Part shown: piece by piece, positions 1-6,937 of the stretch
Position numbering within the stretch: position 1 is the stretch's first letter
Layout: every line of letters begins with the position of its first letter
Source: a virus
DNA: 64,000 nt
IMG/VR virus record: IMGVR_UViG_3300034166_000463
Span: 1 to 64,000 of that record
Strand: one strand, 5' to 3'
Made by a program: the position numbers and the translations under genes
The notes under the pieces: generated by a model
Seen by the model: only the letters and a program-made list of their open reading frames with translations
Told to the model about the DNA's origin: nothing
Databases searched by the model: none

Positions 1-1
1 C

Positions 2-199
2 CAGAATCCAGCAAAAGACGTTGTAGAGGTTGCCTCGCATGACTTGTTAGCGATCTTCGGGATTCTTGACGAGTTGGACTACTCGGACGTTGAGGACGAT
101 GGAGACATGGCGACCTTCTCAGGGCGGATCAGTCAGGACTGGTTCTATCACGTTAAATGGAAACTGGAAGCCATTCTGAAATCTTCCGCTAACAGCTAA
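2..199 (+). CDS. C-terminal end of an unrecognised protein (cut by window edge)
   Basis: An open frame runs from the window edge to a TAA at 197-199 and encodes 65 residues. It is acidic in the middle (LDYSDVEDDGDM) and ends in an aromatic stretch (QDWFYHVKWKLEAIL). The start lies outside the window, so neither size nor domain content can be judged. It is on the same strand as the following early genes and is probably the last gene of an upstream early operon. I do not recognise the family. The coding call rests on the open frame and on the plausible amino acid mix only. Confidence 0.6.
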   Translation, partial: QNPAKDVVEVASHDLLAIFGILDELDYSDVEDDGDMATFSGRISQDWFYHVKWKLEAILKSSANS

Positions 200-217
200 G
201 ATCACTGACGCGCAGCG

Positions 218-246
218 TTCACCGCATCGACCTGTTCGATTATAAT
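218..246 (+). promoter_or_regulatory. Possible sigma70-type promoter
   Basis: TTCACC (218-223), a 17-bp spacer and a perfect TATAAT (241-246) stand just upstream of the zinc-ribbon ORF at 259. The 15-mer TGTTCGATTATAATT (233-247) recurs with one change at 7676-7690, just before the ERF gene, which supports a shared promoter-like role. Confidence 0.4.
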
Positions 247-258
247 TCAATTATCACC

Positions 259-390
259 ATGAAATACAAACTACGATACTACCTCGGAAAACTCTGCAAG
301 TTCTTCGGCTTCTGCCGCGACTGCAAGGCACCCTTGATCTTCACAAAGCACGGACAGGGCGTTTGCTCTAATTGCTCAAAGAGATACTGA
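259..390 (+). CDS. 43-residue zinc-ribbon protein
   Basis: Short ORF with start ATG at 259 and stop at 388-390. The product begins MKYKLRYYLGKLCKFFGFC and carries two CxxC knuckles (CRDC and CSNC) about 22 residues apart, the usual spacing of a single zinc ribbon. Basic N-terminus and aromatic residues fit a nucleic-acid or protein binding role, but no function can be assigned. It follows a good promoter candidate and is followed by a TTC-loop hairpin. It is too short for family assignment; the paired cysteines are the main support for coding. Confidence 0.6.
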   Translation: MKYKLRYYLGKLCKFFGFCRDCKAPLIFTKHGQGVCSNCSKRY

Positions 391-424
391 ACAATTACAA
401 ATAAATCATAAATCAATAAACTTA

Positions 425-439
425 AAGCCCTTCGGGCTT
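425..439 (+). repeat. TTC-loop hairpin, copy 1
   Basis: AAGCCC-TTC-GGGCTT is a perfect 6-bp stem in the leader of the GHKL-like gene (ATG 476). It is followed by TGAGG. Similar hairpins followed by GGAG, GGAGG or TGAG occur at 5900, 10671 and 62408. Confidence 0.6.
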
Positions 440-475
440 GAGGTTGATTTGTAATAACAAATAAACAAATAAACA

Positions 476-1645
476 ATGAATACAGATTGTTCAAATACAA
501 TAATGCTTACCACTCCTGGCATTCTTCACCCTGAAAGCTGGAGTATTATGGGAATTAATTCTAAACCAGATAATAATTCTCCAATTGGCTTCTTTGGAAC
601 CGGAATGAAATTAGCCTTAGCTGTTCTCATTCGTGAAAACGCAACAGTCAGCATCATCACTCCCAATGGGATATATGAATTTGGAAAAGAAACTAAAGAA
701 TTCCGTGGAAAAACATTTGATGTAATTACTTGCAATGATCGTGAGCTTGGATTTACAACAGAACTTGGAAAGCAGTGGGAGCTAGAAGGAGCCTACCGTG
801 AGCTTGTTTCGAATACAATAGACGAAGGAGGAGAATGGGGTCGTCACCCAGTTTCAATACAAGACAGCACTATCTATATCACTCACAACAAATTTGCAGA
901 GTGCTATGACAATCACGAAAACATTTTCGTAGGTGCTCGCGTCCCTATTGCCTCTTCCGACAAAATCAACATTTACAAAGGAGATGGCAAAATATTTTAT
1001 CGTGGAGTTAAGGTGGGCTTCATCGAAGAAGCGATGTATTCTTACGAATTGCTAGATGAAGTAAAACTTACAGAAGATCGCACTATCTTTAATATCTACG
1101 ATGTCTATCGGTCTATTGAAAGAGGCATCGAAAAACTAACGAATAAGTCTATCTTAAAACACTTATTTACAGCGAAAAAACCTAATTGGGAAGCTGACCG
1201 TGGATATTACGGCACGTGGGGAGTAACAATGAAAGAAGTTGTAGCTGAAATCTGGGAAGAATCCCCCACCAAACTAATCAGCAATCTCCAACACCAAATA
1301 CGCAGCCAATTGCCTGACGCTGAGTTCAATCAAATTGAAATGCCTGAGCGCCACGAACGGATGTTAGCCAAGGCTAAAGAGTTTTTGGCAAAAATGGGAT
1401 ACGACGTAAAAGCAAAAATCAAATATATCTCAAATGAAGATAACTTAAACATCGCTTTTGTTCATTCAGAAATTATCCACTTAACGGAACGTTCTTTTGA
1501 TCAAGGATTGTTCTTTTTGATTACCACGCTGCTAGAAGAGCATTGTCATACAATTGGCTATTCAGACGAATCAAGACGTTTTGAGCAATTTCTAATGAAC
1601 GAACTTGTTAAAGTATGGAGCATTCATTTGGAAATTGACCTATAA
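476..1645 (+). CDS. GHKL-like ATP-binding protein with C-terminal EEHCH motif
   Basis: A 389-residue protein. Residues 37-45 (IGFFGTGMK) form a glycine-rich nucleotide loop, and residues 108-119 (RELVSNTIDEGG) resemble the N-box (E..N..D) of GHKL ATPases such as histidine kinases, Hsp90 and MutL, although here the two motifs are in inverted order or the glycine loop is a different element. Near the C-terminus, residues 352-358 (LLEEHCH) followed by TIGYSDESRRFEQF look like a metal-binding helix. Such two-part proteins occur in phages but I know of no proved function. ATG 476 follows an A-rich leader (AATAAACAAATAAACA) with no Shine-Dalgarno site, typical of this genome. The next gene starts 9 nt downstream. 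Confidence 0.65.
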   Translation: MNTDCSNTIMLTTPGILHPESWSIMGINSKPDNNSPIGFFGTGMKLALAVLIRENATVSIITPNGIYEFGKETKEFRGKTFDVITCNDRELGFTTELGKQWELEGAYRELVSNTIDEGGEWGRHPVSIQDSTIYITHNKFAECYDNHENIFVGARVPIASSDKINIYKGDGKIFYRGVKVGFIEEAMYSYELLDEVKLTEDRTIFNIYDVYRSIERGIEKLTNKSILKHLFTAKKPNWEADRGYYGTWGVTMKEVVAEIWEESPTKLISNLQHQIRSQLPDAEFNQIEMPERHERMLAKAKEFLAKMGYDVKAKIKYISNEDNLNIAFVHSEIIHLTERSFDQGLFFLITTLLEEHCHTIGYSDESRRFEQFLMNELVKVWSIHLEIDL

Positions 1646-1653
1646 TTAAAAAC

Positions 1654-1938
1654 ATGAAAAAAACATTCAAACAAAAAATATCAAAATACACAGCTAAGCA
1701 AATTGCTGAAAAAATTGGATGCTCTATGCCAACAGCTTACGATTGGAGGTCAGGAAGACGCTGTCCTCCATATTGGATGCAAGACATTCTTCTTGAGCAC
1801 ATGGAAAAAACAACAAAAGACCTACAAATTAAAGCTAAACAATTAAATATTAGTAAGCCCACTTGGAGTCTCCGAGGATTTCTGATGAGTCTTGCCACCA
1901 GTCGTCCCATTGCTCGTTTGTGGCAACCTCCCAGCTAG
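1654..1938 (+). CDS. Small helix-turn-helix DNA-binding protein
   Basis: The 94-residue product has a Cro/CI-like helix-turn-helix at about residues 13-50 (AKQIAEKIGCSMPTAYDWRSGRRCPP), where the second helix ends in the typical W-SG-R turn. It is a likely transcriptional regulator of the early region. It starts 9 nt after the GHKL-like gene and is probably co-transcribed. The last ~30 codons overlap the convergent gene on the other strand (1850-2482), so its tail (RGFLMSLATSRPIARLWQPPS) may be poorly conserved read-through. Family member sizes of 60-80 residues would fit the part before the overlap. Confidence 0.6.
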   Translation: MKKTFKQKISKYTAKQIAEKIGCSMPTAYDWRSGRRCPPYWMQDILLEHMEKTTKDLQIKAKQLNISKPTWSLRGFLMSLATSRPIARLWQPPS

Positions 1939-2482
1939 GGATGCGTTCTGCCGCACCTTCTTTCACAAGGCTTATAGGCAACCATTTAAGCCTATTATTT
2001 GGGTAGATGGCAATCTGTCCGTTCGACAACTTTACCACGTTTCCCTCTTTGTGCTCTTCCAGCAACTCAACGTCACCAATGTCCAGTATTCCTGCACATT
2101 GATGTTCGGGTAAAAAGTCAATCGTAAACCAGTAATGCCCAGTCATCGAAGCAAAACCCTTACCCATGTTGACAAGCATCGGCACATCGCAAAGCTGACT
2201 CTTCTGCCAGACTTCAATGCTGCCAGATAAACACTCCCACATTTGCACCTTGTGAAGCGGTAAGTTAGCTTGATTCCCATCCGGCTCGTAATGGTAGATG
2301 CACTGTGGCGGAATCTTGTCAAAGCAAGCAGCGTATTTATCTACCCAAACTTGAAAACAAAATGGACGATTACGCATTGCTCGGACGCTGACTAACCACG
2401 CAGGTTCAAACTCTGTCTCACTGCCACCAAAGGCATCACAACGGACGTAAACTCGACACTTTGGTAGGTTGGCGTTTCTCAT
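1850..2482 (-). CDS. Unknown protein, start of minus-strand island
   Basis: A 210-residue protein that I do not recognise. It is rich in Trp and Cys (four Cys in the first ~70 residues and a C-terminal WEVATNEQWDDWWQDSSEILGDSKWAY). It contains beta-rich segments (HKVQMWECLSGSIEVW, HYWFTIDFLPEHQ) and no signal peptide or membrane helix. Its ATG overlaps the stop of the upstream small basic gene by 4 nt (2479-2482), so the two are translationally coupled. It belongs to a five-gene minus-strand island inside the plus-strand early region. Confidence 0.65.
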   Translation of the reverse strand: MRNANLPKCRVYVRCDAFGGSETEFEPAWLVSVRAMRNRPFCFQVWVDKYAACFDKIPPQCIYHYEPDGNQANLPLHKVQMWECLSGSIEVWQKSQLCDVPMLVNMGKGFASMTGHYWFTIDFLPEHQCAGILDIGDVELLEEHKEGNVVKLSNGQIAIYPNNRLKWLPISLVKEGAAERIPSWEVATNEQWDDWWQDSSEILGDSKWAY

Positions 2483-2709
2483 CTGTGTGCTGATGTTTTT
2501 CTAGCTATCGACTTAGGTTGCTTAACAAACTGCTTGCCTTGAGCATTACCCTTAGCCTTTGCCCGATTCGTGGAAGCCTTTTCAGAAGCCGTCAAAGACT
2601 TCCACGCAGAATCAGGCAAATACCTCTTCTTGCCCTTGCTTGGCTTACCATCAGAGGTTCGCCATTTTTGAGCTGTCCAATCTTTCAAGGATTGTTGAGG
2701 TGCTTTCAT
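2479..2709 (-). CDS. DUF5872-like small basic protein
   Basis: The 76-residue product (LKDWTAQKWRTSDGKPSKGKKRYLPDSAWKSLTASEKASTNRAKAKGNAQGKQFVKQPKSIARKT) follows the pattern W-T-x-Q-x-W-x-T-x-x-G-K-P-S ... RYLP ... GKQFVxQPxxIAxKT that I associate with the DUF5872 family found in tailed phages and giant viruses. Strongly basic; probably nucleic-acid binding or packaged with DNA, but the family has no proved role that I know. It overlaps the 210-residue gene downstream by 4 nt and lies 15 nt from the Met/Lys-rich ORF upstream. Confidence 0.75.
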   Translation of the reverse strand: MKAPQQSLKDWTAQKWRTSDGKPSKGKKRYLPDSAWKSLTASEKASTNRAKAKGNAQGKQFVKQPKSIARKTSAHR

Positions 2710-2724
2710 TCAATCAAAATAGGA

Positions 2725-2886
2725 TTAATATCCCATATTGCTAGGCATTCCCATCTTCATGCCCATTGCCATACCCTTAGGCATTTTCTTGGCCATCTTT
2801 TTCGAAGCCGCTGCTTTTAACATTGGCTTGGACATTGCTTTTTTAGACTTAGGAGACACCATTGCTTTCTTTGGTTTTGCTTTCAT
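2725..2886 (-). CDS. 53-residue Met/Lys/Ala-rich basic peptide
   Basis: Short ORF (ATG at 2884-2886, TAA at 2725-2727). Composition is extreme: Lys, Met and Ala make up most of the chain, with repeated KKAM and KKM words and a C-terminal MGMKMGMPSNMGY tail. It resembles short histone-H1-like basic peptides and fits a DNA-binding role, which is inference. It sits between two recognised small basic phage families in tight order, which supports coding. Its leader has the half-site word ACTAAAATAAAAAT just before ATG. Confidence 0.6.
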   Translation of the reverse strand: MKAKPKKAMVSPKSKKAMSKPMLKAAASKKMAKKMPKGMAMGMKMGMPSNMGY

Positions 2887-2919
2887 ATTTTTATTTTAGT
2901 TTACGTTTAATGAGAGTTG

Positions 2920-3096
2920 TTATTTGTAGCCTCCGCCTTTTTTCTTATACTCAGAAGCTAAAAGCTGAGCTTTTCTGGCGCTCCACTCGCCGGGATCACC
3001 GCCTTTCGTGCCAGCTTTAATGCGATTAAACAAGGCTTTTCTCATGGTAGGCTTTGTGTAGTTACCAGAAGAGTTGACAGTAGATTTTTTTTTCAT
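2920..3096 (-). CDS. 58-residue basic phage protein (MKKKSTVN type)
   Basis: The product starts MKKKSTVNSSGNYTKPTMRK and ends EWSARKAQLLASEYKKKGGGYK. I recognise this layout, with the conserved central KAGTKGGDPGEWSARKAQLLA, as a recurring small protein in environmental phages, usually beside DUF6321 and DUF5872 proteins. The run of lysines and the Gly/Lys tail suggest nucleic-acid binding. Start ATG at 3094-3096 and stop TAA at 2920-2922. No biochemical function is known to me. Confidence 0.7.
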   Translation of the reverse strand: MKKKSTVNSSGNYTKPTMRKALFNRIKAGTKGGDPGEWSARKAQLLASEYKKKGGGYK

Positions 3097-3122
3097 AAAG
3101 CTGTTTCTGATTCAGAAAGCAA

Positions 3123-3365
3123 TTACTTCATAGACTTGCTGCCTTTGCACTTCCATTTCCGGCGTGAAAGGTTGTTAGGCGAATTAGGATTGGACTTCCA
3201 ATCACCTTTAATCTTAGCAGAGCGAGCGCAATAAGCGTCACCCTTAGAAGTTCCCGGCCTGATGCGATCCCCACCGTCAGCAGCCTTGCCAGCCTGTCCA
3301 AACTTCACAGTTTTCTTGCGACCAGTCGCAGGGTTAGTGATTACTTTCTTGAATCTCTTTTCCAT
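3123..3365 (-). CDS. DUF6321-like small basic protein
   Basis: 80 residues. The core (KKVITNPATGRKKTVKFGQAGKA ... RPGTSKGDAYCARSAKIKGDWKSNPNSPNNLSRRKWKCKGSKSMK) matches the DUF6321 layout: NPxTGRxKTV, PGTxKGDxYCARS, and SPNNLSRxKWKC. Two cysteines (in YCARS and WKC) could bind metal. It is the first gene of the minus-strand island and is divergent from the plus-strand gene at 3413, so the 47 nt between them should hold both promoters. Function is unknown. Confidence 0.75.
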   Translation of the reverse strand: MEKRFKKVITNPATGRKKTVKFGQAGKAADGGDRIRPGTSKGDAYCARSAKIKGDWKSNPNSPNNLSRRKWKCKGSKSMK

Positions 3366-3412
3366 GAGCGCTACCTAAAGCAATCAAAAAATTTGTCAAC
3401 ACTAAAATCACA

Positions 3413-3619
3413 ATGAATAAAAACATACCGACAGAAGAAGAAATAAAAAACAAACTGGAAAAACTGATTAAAAATTCAGGATTCAGAAAAAACAGCATCA
3501 ACGCAAATTGCATTGAATTTGGGTTGCTGAAGGGAATAGAAATGTGTGCAGGAGATGATTTCCCGCCATATTACACCATCATAATGCTATCTGGACGCAG
3601 TGTGTTTGATAAAGTTTAG
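3413..3619 (+). CDS. Unknown 68-residue protein
   Basis: Small acidic/lysine-rich protein (MNKNIPTEEEIKNKLEKLIKNSGFRKNSINANCIEFGLLKG...). The N-terminal half is a likely amphipathic helix. It is the first plus-strand gene after the minus-strand island. Its stop TAG at 3617-3619 lies inside a perfect TTTAGCCTGACTAAA dyad, which precedes the next gene. No family recognised. Confidence 0.5.
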   Translation: MNKNIPTEEEIKNKLEKLIKNSGFRKNSINANCIEFGLLKGIEMCAGDDFPPYYTIIMLSGRSVFDKV

Positions 3620-3629
3620 CCTGACTAAA
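3615..3629 (+). promoter_or_regulatory. TTTAG-N5-CTAAA dyad
   Basis: TTTAGCCTGACTAAA, an exact copy of the commonest form. It covers the stop codon of the upstream gene and ends 17 nt before ATG 3647. Confidence 0.65.
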
Positions 3630-3646
3630 TAAAAAAAAAATTCAAA

Positions 3647-3895
3647 ATGACAATAGATGAAAACGCAATCAAACTTTTTGAGCGCATCATTAAAAATCAC
3701 CAAGCTGAGCATGATGAAGATCAAAGCATAAGAAAAATGTATACAGAAGACAGGAAAATCCTAAGAAAAATCCTTTTTTTTTACAAATCAAAAAAGTGGA
3801 AAGAAGCTGGGAATCTAGCAAGATACGCAGACACAGCAGTTAGAGATATGATACCTGACTCAATCTGGAACGTAATTATAGAAGCTCAAGATTAA
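3647..3895 (+). CDS. Unknown 82-residue helical protein
   Basis: MTIDENAIKLFERIIKNHQAEHDEDQSIRKMYTEDRKILRKILFFYKSKKW... is charged and predicted helical throughout, with no recognisable motif. It begins 17 nt after a TTTAG dyad and is separated by 4 nt from the next gene, so it heads a short cluster leading into the PD-(D/E)XK nuclease. Confidence 0.5.
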   Translation: MTIDENAIKLFERIIKNHQAEHDEDQSIRKMYTEDRKILRKILFFYKSKKWKEAGNLARYADTAVRDMIPDSIWNVIIEAQD

Positions 3896-3899
3896 ATAA

Positions 3900-4100
3900 A
3901 TGAGATCCAAAAAATTCAAAGTAAAACCAGACAAAGCTTACAAGCTCTTAGGAACTGACTTAGAGCTTGATCCACAAAAAATTTATACGGCAGTCTACGC
4001 AATGAATATTCCTGACTGGAAAGAAAGAGAATTAATCTTCATCGGTCCATTACCGGGATTCCTGCTCGAAAAAAACGAATACACTATTATCGAACAATGA
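3900..4100 (+). CDS. Unknown 66-residue protein
   Basis: MRSKKFKVKPDKAYKLLGTDLELDPQKIYTAVYAMNIPDWKERELIFIGPLPGFLLEKNEYTIIEQ reads as a small beta-rich domain, perhaps SH3- or KOW-like by pattern of short strands and Gly/Pro turns; this is only an impression. Its stop overlaps the nuclease start by 4 nt (ATGA at 4097-4100), so the two are probably translationally coupled. Confidence 0.55.
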   Translation: MRSKKFKVKPDKAYKLLGTDLELDPQKIYTAVYAMNIPDWKERELIFIGPLPGFLLEKNEYTIIEQ

Positions 4101-4963
4101 AACAAACACCAGCATCCTACCTCAAAAGCTTTCCTAGCCCGTTCATTCGCGCTTTGTCAAAAGACAAGTATGAAAAAGGAAAGTCTTTATTTTCAACCAC
4201 GCAGTTAATCTCTCCTCCGCAACGCACATGGCTGGCAAAGAACCACGAAAAGCAAGAAAATCCCTACACTATGTTCCATGCTTTGATGGGAACAGCTATT
4301 CATTCCATCCTAGAAGATAACGTAGATACTGAAAACGGAGAAGTAGCAGAAGAACGACTTCACTATGAGTATCCATATCTTGGAGAGACCATTGCAATTT
4401 CAGGACAAATAGACTTCTACGAAAATAAAACAGTGTTCGACTACAAAAACACTGCTGGTTTTCAGGAAAAAATGAAACCAGAACATCGCCAACAAATTCA
4501 AATCAATGGATGGTTAGCAGAAAAAAATGGATATGAAGTAGAACACGTTTCAATTGTTTACCTTCAACGTGATTGGTCCTACATGCGCTCAACCTTCGAC
4601 CCCACGTATCCGCAAACACCCTTTGCTATTTATGTAGAACCCTATGATCAAGACTTCGCAGCCAAGCTAATTAAAGAGACCGTAGAAGACCACTGGAAGG
4701 CTTACAATGGCTCACCACGCCAATGCACTACAGAAGAACAATGGGAGAAGCCATCAGTTTACGCAATCATGTCGCCCGGAGCTAAACGAGCTTCAAAACT
4801 ATGCGACACGCTATCAGAAGCAGAAGGGCTTAAAAAACCAAATCAAACAGTAGAAATTCGCAAAGGTGAAAAAGTGTTCTGCTCTAGCTTTTGCGGCTAC
4901 TCTCATGTTTGTAAACAGTTCAAAGCAGAATCCACAAAATCAACATTGACTAGTGAGTTTTAA
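4097..4963 (+). CDS. PD-(D/E)XK exonuclease of the phage/Cas4-RecB type
   Basis: 288 residues. Residues around 100-117 (GQIDFYENKTVFDYKNTA) hold the D ... DYK core of the PD-(D/E)XK fold. HRQQIQINGWLAEKNGYEVEHVSIVYLQRDW is the following QxxxY-like helix and strand found in Cas4/RecB nucleases. Cys262, Cys266 and Cys272, with an upstream cysteine near 234, look like an iron-sulfur cluster ligand set. The family degrades linear DNA ends or processes recombination substrates; a phage copy beside an ERF-type annealing protein (7722) fits a two-component recombination pair. Good confidence in fold, moderate in role. Confidence 0.8.
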   Translation: MKQTPASYLKSFPSPFIRALSKDKYEKGKSLFSTTQLISPPQRTWLAKNHEKQENPYTMFHALMGTAIHSILEDNVDTENGEVAEERLHYEYPYLGETIAISGQIDFYENKTVFDYKNTAGFQEKMKPEHRQQIQINGWLAEKNGYEVEHVSIVYLQRDWSYMRSTFDPTYPQTPFAIYVEPYDQDFAAKLIKETVEDHWKAYNGSPRQCTTEEQWEKPSVYAIMSPGAKRASKLCDTLSEAEGLKKPNQTVEIRKGEKVFCSSFCGYSHVCKQFKAESTKSTLTSEF

Positions 4964-4979
4964 TCACTAAAGTCCTTAG

Positions 4980-5900
4980 ATGCCTCAGAACACAAAAGAA
5001 GAAAAAGCAGCCTACTGGAAAGCCTACTCCGAAAAAAATAAAAAGGAGTTACAAAGAAAAAAGAATGAATATAGATTAGCTAATCTCGAAGAGTGTAGAA
5101 GGAAAAACCGCGAAAGAATGCGGATTACCTTTGCCCGAAAGCGCGAAGAATCAAAAAATCAACGAGCCGAACAAAAACAGAAAAGGAAAGCCAAGACTGA
5201 AGCTTTAAAAGAATTCAAATGCACCCCGGAATACAAAGCTTCCATTCGATTAAAGAAAAAAGAAATAGCACAAGCCAATCACGAGCGGTTTCCAAGTAGA
5301 ACTCTAAAGCGTGGAGAAGTCAGAGAAGATGGGATGGTGTTTTGGCGCTACGCCATGGAAAGGAAAGCTGAGACAATTGAGTCACTTGAAGTTTGGCTAA
5401 CACCTGAAGAATTTAAACCAAAAAACAAAAGGGATCAGGAAGCAGCCCTCAAAAACATGAAGGCAACCTGCCCTAAGAAACTCAAAAAAAGATCCACTGA
5501 ATACAGAAAAAAGAATCGTGAAAAACTGAATCGCTATATAGTGGAGCGGAACAAAGACCCAATAAAGTGCATGAAGCATCGCTGCCGAGCAAGGCTCCAA
5601 GCAGCCATACGACTCAAAGGATGGAAAAAGCCATGCAAAACAAGCGAAATGCTTGGATGCAACTGGGAAACCCTCAAGCTCCATATTGAACACCAGTTCC
5701 ACCCAAAGATGAATTGGGAAAATAGGAAGCTTTGGCACATTGACCATTTCCACCCACTAGGTGACGCTAAATCAATCGAAGACGTTGTTCGACTCTCTCA
5801 CTACACAAACCTCCGTCCGATGTGGGCAAAAGACAATCACAAAAAATGGAAACATCTACCAACTAATGGACTACAAATTCCACTGCTTATCCAATCATGA
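4980..5900 (+). CDS. HNH endonuclease with long basic N-terminal region
   Basis: 306 residues. The first ~200 residues are dominated by Lys, Arg and Glu (KNKKELQRKKNEYRLANLEECRRKNRERMR...), probably a DNA-binding helical region. The C-terminal ~90 residues hold the HNH layout LGCNWETLKLHIEHQF ... WHIDHFHPL ... HYTNLRPMWAKDNHKK, with the paired IDH and the Asn of the N..N stretch. This type is common as free-standing homing nucleases in phages. The stop TGA at 5898-5900 overlaps a TTC-loop hairpin. Confidence 0.85.
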   Translation: MPQNTKEEKAAYWKAYSEKNKKELQRKKNEYRLANLEECRRKNRERMRITFARKREESKNQRAEQKQKRKAKTEALKEFKCTPEYKASIRLKKKEIAQANHERFPSRTLKRGEVREDGMVFWRYAMERKAETIESLEVWLTPEEFKPKNKRDQEAALKNMKATCPKKLKKRSTEYRKKNREKLNRYIVERNKDPIKCMKHRCRARLQAAIRLKGWKKPCKTSEMLGCNWETLKLHIEHQFHPKMNWENRKLWHIDHFHPLGDAKSIEDVVRLSHYTNLRPMWAKDNHKKWKHLPTNGLQIPLLIQS

Positions 5901-5912
5901 GCGCTTCGCGCT
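5900..5912 (+). repeat. TTC-loop hairpin, copy 2, with GGAG
   Basis: AGCGC-TTC-GCGCT, directly followed by GGAG (5913-5916), 11 nt before ATG 5928. The hairpin overlaps the upstream stop codon. Confidence 0.6.
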
Positions 5913-5927
5913 GGAGAATTCATTGTC

Positions 5928-6182
5928 ATGAGTGCCATCCAATACTTACCTTACTACCTACAGCGAGCATTAGAAGAATCTGGACTAGAAGAAGAAGTGA
6001 GCCAACGCGACTCCAACCTTTACGTTGAGTTTCCAGATTTTGACATGGCTTATAACTTTAGAGAGCGCATCAAAAAATTTGACGTTGAGTTTAAAATGAT
6101 CAGTCATCCAGAAACAGGGAAGCCAGTAGTTGAAATATTTAATGTTTTACCAGCAAGACACAAAACACATGAGAACAATTAA
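5928..6182 (+). CDS. Unknown 84-residue protein
   Basis: MSAIQYLPYYLQRALEESGLEEEVSQRDSNLYVEFPDFDMAYNFRERIKKFDVEFKMISHPETGKPVVEIFNVLPARHKTHENN looks like a small alpha-beta domain (helix, strand, helix, strand, strand). GGAG precedes it after a TTC-loop hairpin, giving one of the few visible ribosome binding sites. No family recognised. It overlaps the next gene by 14 nt. Confidence 0.55.
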   Translation: MSAIQYLPYYLQRALEESGLEEEVSQRDSNLYVEFPDFDMAYNFRERIKKFDVEFKMISHPETGKPVVEIFNVLPARHKTHENN

Positions 6183-6426
6183 ACTAGATCGAATGCTTTT
6201 TATTTACGCTCTTAATGGAGTGATAAAATGTTACTCAGACCAAGAGCTTCAAGAAGTAGAAGCAAAACTCTTAGATGAAGGATGGAAGCACACCGCAACC
6301 ATTGACCCAGCGCGATGGATTGAAAACATAGCAAACGGAAATGACGATCCAAGCGACATGCTGGATGAACTGCAATTCTCACCTACGAACGCAATAGGTA
6401 AGGCACGGGCGGACAACGCCACCTAG
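6169..6426 (+). CDS. Unknown 85-residue protein
   Basis: The open frame is longer upstream but ATG 6169 (MRTIKLDRMLFIYALNGVIKCYSDQELQEVEAKLLDEGWKHTATIDPARWIENIANGNDDPSDMLDELQFSPTNAIGKARADNAT) gives a natural start with a short overlap of the previous stop. The sequence is a small helical domain with no motif I know. The final ~10 codons turn GC-rich and lead into an attC-like palindrome, so the 3' end may have been replaced when cassettes arrived. Confidence 0.55.
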   Translation: MRTIKLDRMLFIYALNGVIKCYSDQELQEVEAKLLDEGWKHTATIDPARWIENIANGNDDPSDMLDELQFSPTNAIGKARADNAT

Positions 6427-6504
6427 CCACAAAATCAAACTATCTAACTACATGGAAACTCCGACACACACCGCCCCGCACGTTGACCTCAACCGACTTG
6501 TTCG
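6386..6504 (+). repeat. attC-like site C (weak)
   Basis: CGAAC (6386-6390), 5-nt spacer GCAAT, GGTAAGG (6397-6403) pair loosely with CCTCAACC (6487-6494), 5-nt spacer GACTT, GTTCG (6500-6504). The stop codon of the preceding ORF (6424-6426) lies inside. The arms pair less well than in the sites at 6926, 12354 and 12685. Confidence 0.35.
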
Positions 6505-6676
6505 GCTTTGGGAGTTGCTTCGCTACAATCGCTACACCCTATTCGCCAGAATCGTCTGGCGACCAGTTACCGGAGATGAAGGCGACTCATGGCTCCAATC
6601 ATGGCGGAAATATCGAATGTCATGGCAAACCGCGTGGGACGTGGCTTGCGTGATTTATCCTCTCCCGAACGATTAA
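6452..6676 (+). CDS. Small GC-rich cassette-like protein (74 residues)
   Basis: METPTHTAPHVDLNRLVRLWELLRYNRYTLFARIVWRPVTGDEGDSWLQSWRKYRMSWQTAWDVACVIYPLPND. Trp/Arg-rich, no family recognised. Its GC content is clearly above that of the flanking genes. The first ~18 codons run across an attC-like arm (CGACTTGTTCG at 6494-6504), and the stop TAA (6674-6676) falls 4 nt after another CGAAC arm, the placement seen in integron cassettes. A start inside or after the arm is possible. A nearby ORF at 12223 shares a WRPV(D/T)G word. Confidence 0.5.
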   Translation: METPTHTAPHVDLNRLVRLWELLRYNRYTLFARIVWRPVTGDEGDSWLQSWRKYRMSWQTAWDVACVIYPLPND

Positions 6677-6779
6677 ATCCTCCTGCAGCCCGTGAACGCC
6701 ACTCCGCCACTCCCTGAGCCTCCTAGCCACGCCACCGCTGAACTGCGGGGCGGTGGGCATAGGTCTAGCGACTTGTTCG
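6666..6779 (+). repeat. attC-like site B
   Basis: CGAAC (6666-6670) pairs with GTTCG (6775-6779). The inner stem CCACCGC (6732-6738) pairs perfectly with GCGGTGG (6750-6756). The right arm reads AGC-GACTT-GTTCGC, as in site A. The stop codon of the preceding ORF lies just after the left arm. Confidence 0.45.
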
Positions 6780-6937
6780 CCATTGTCGCCAAATGGAGGA
6801 AAGATGCCGAGATGCACCGCAACTCATGCCGACTTCAAGAGCAGGCAGGCAGGCGAGACAAAGCCGACAGGCACTATCAACGAAGCCTAGACCTCGACGC
6901 CTGTGCAAAGTGCATTGAGGATTTGGCGAACGCCTAG
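6692..6937 (+). CDS. Small GC-rich cassette-like protein (81 residues)
   Basis: GTG start at 6692; the N-terminal ~25 codons (MNATPPLPEPPSHATAELRGGGHRS) cross attC-like site B, so true translation may begin later. The body (AIVAKWRKDAEMHRNSCRLQEQAGRRDKADRHYQRSLDLDACAKCIEDLANA) is a helical, TPR-like chain with a Cys pair. The stop TAG (6935-6937) lies inside the 5-nt spacer and L arm of attC-like site A, exactly where integron cassette ORFs tend to end. No family recognised. Confidence 0.55.
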   Translation: MNATPPLPEPPSHATAELRGGGHRSSDLFAIVAKWRKDAEMHRNSCRLQEQAGRRDKADRHYQRSLDLDACAKCIEDLANA

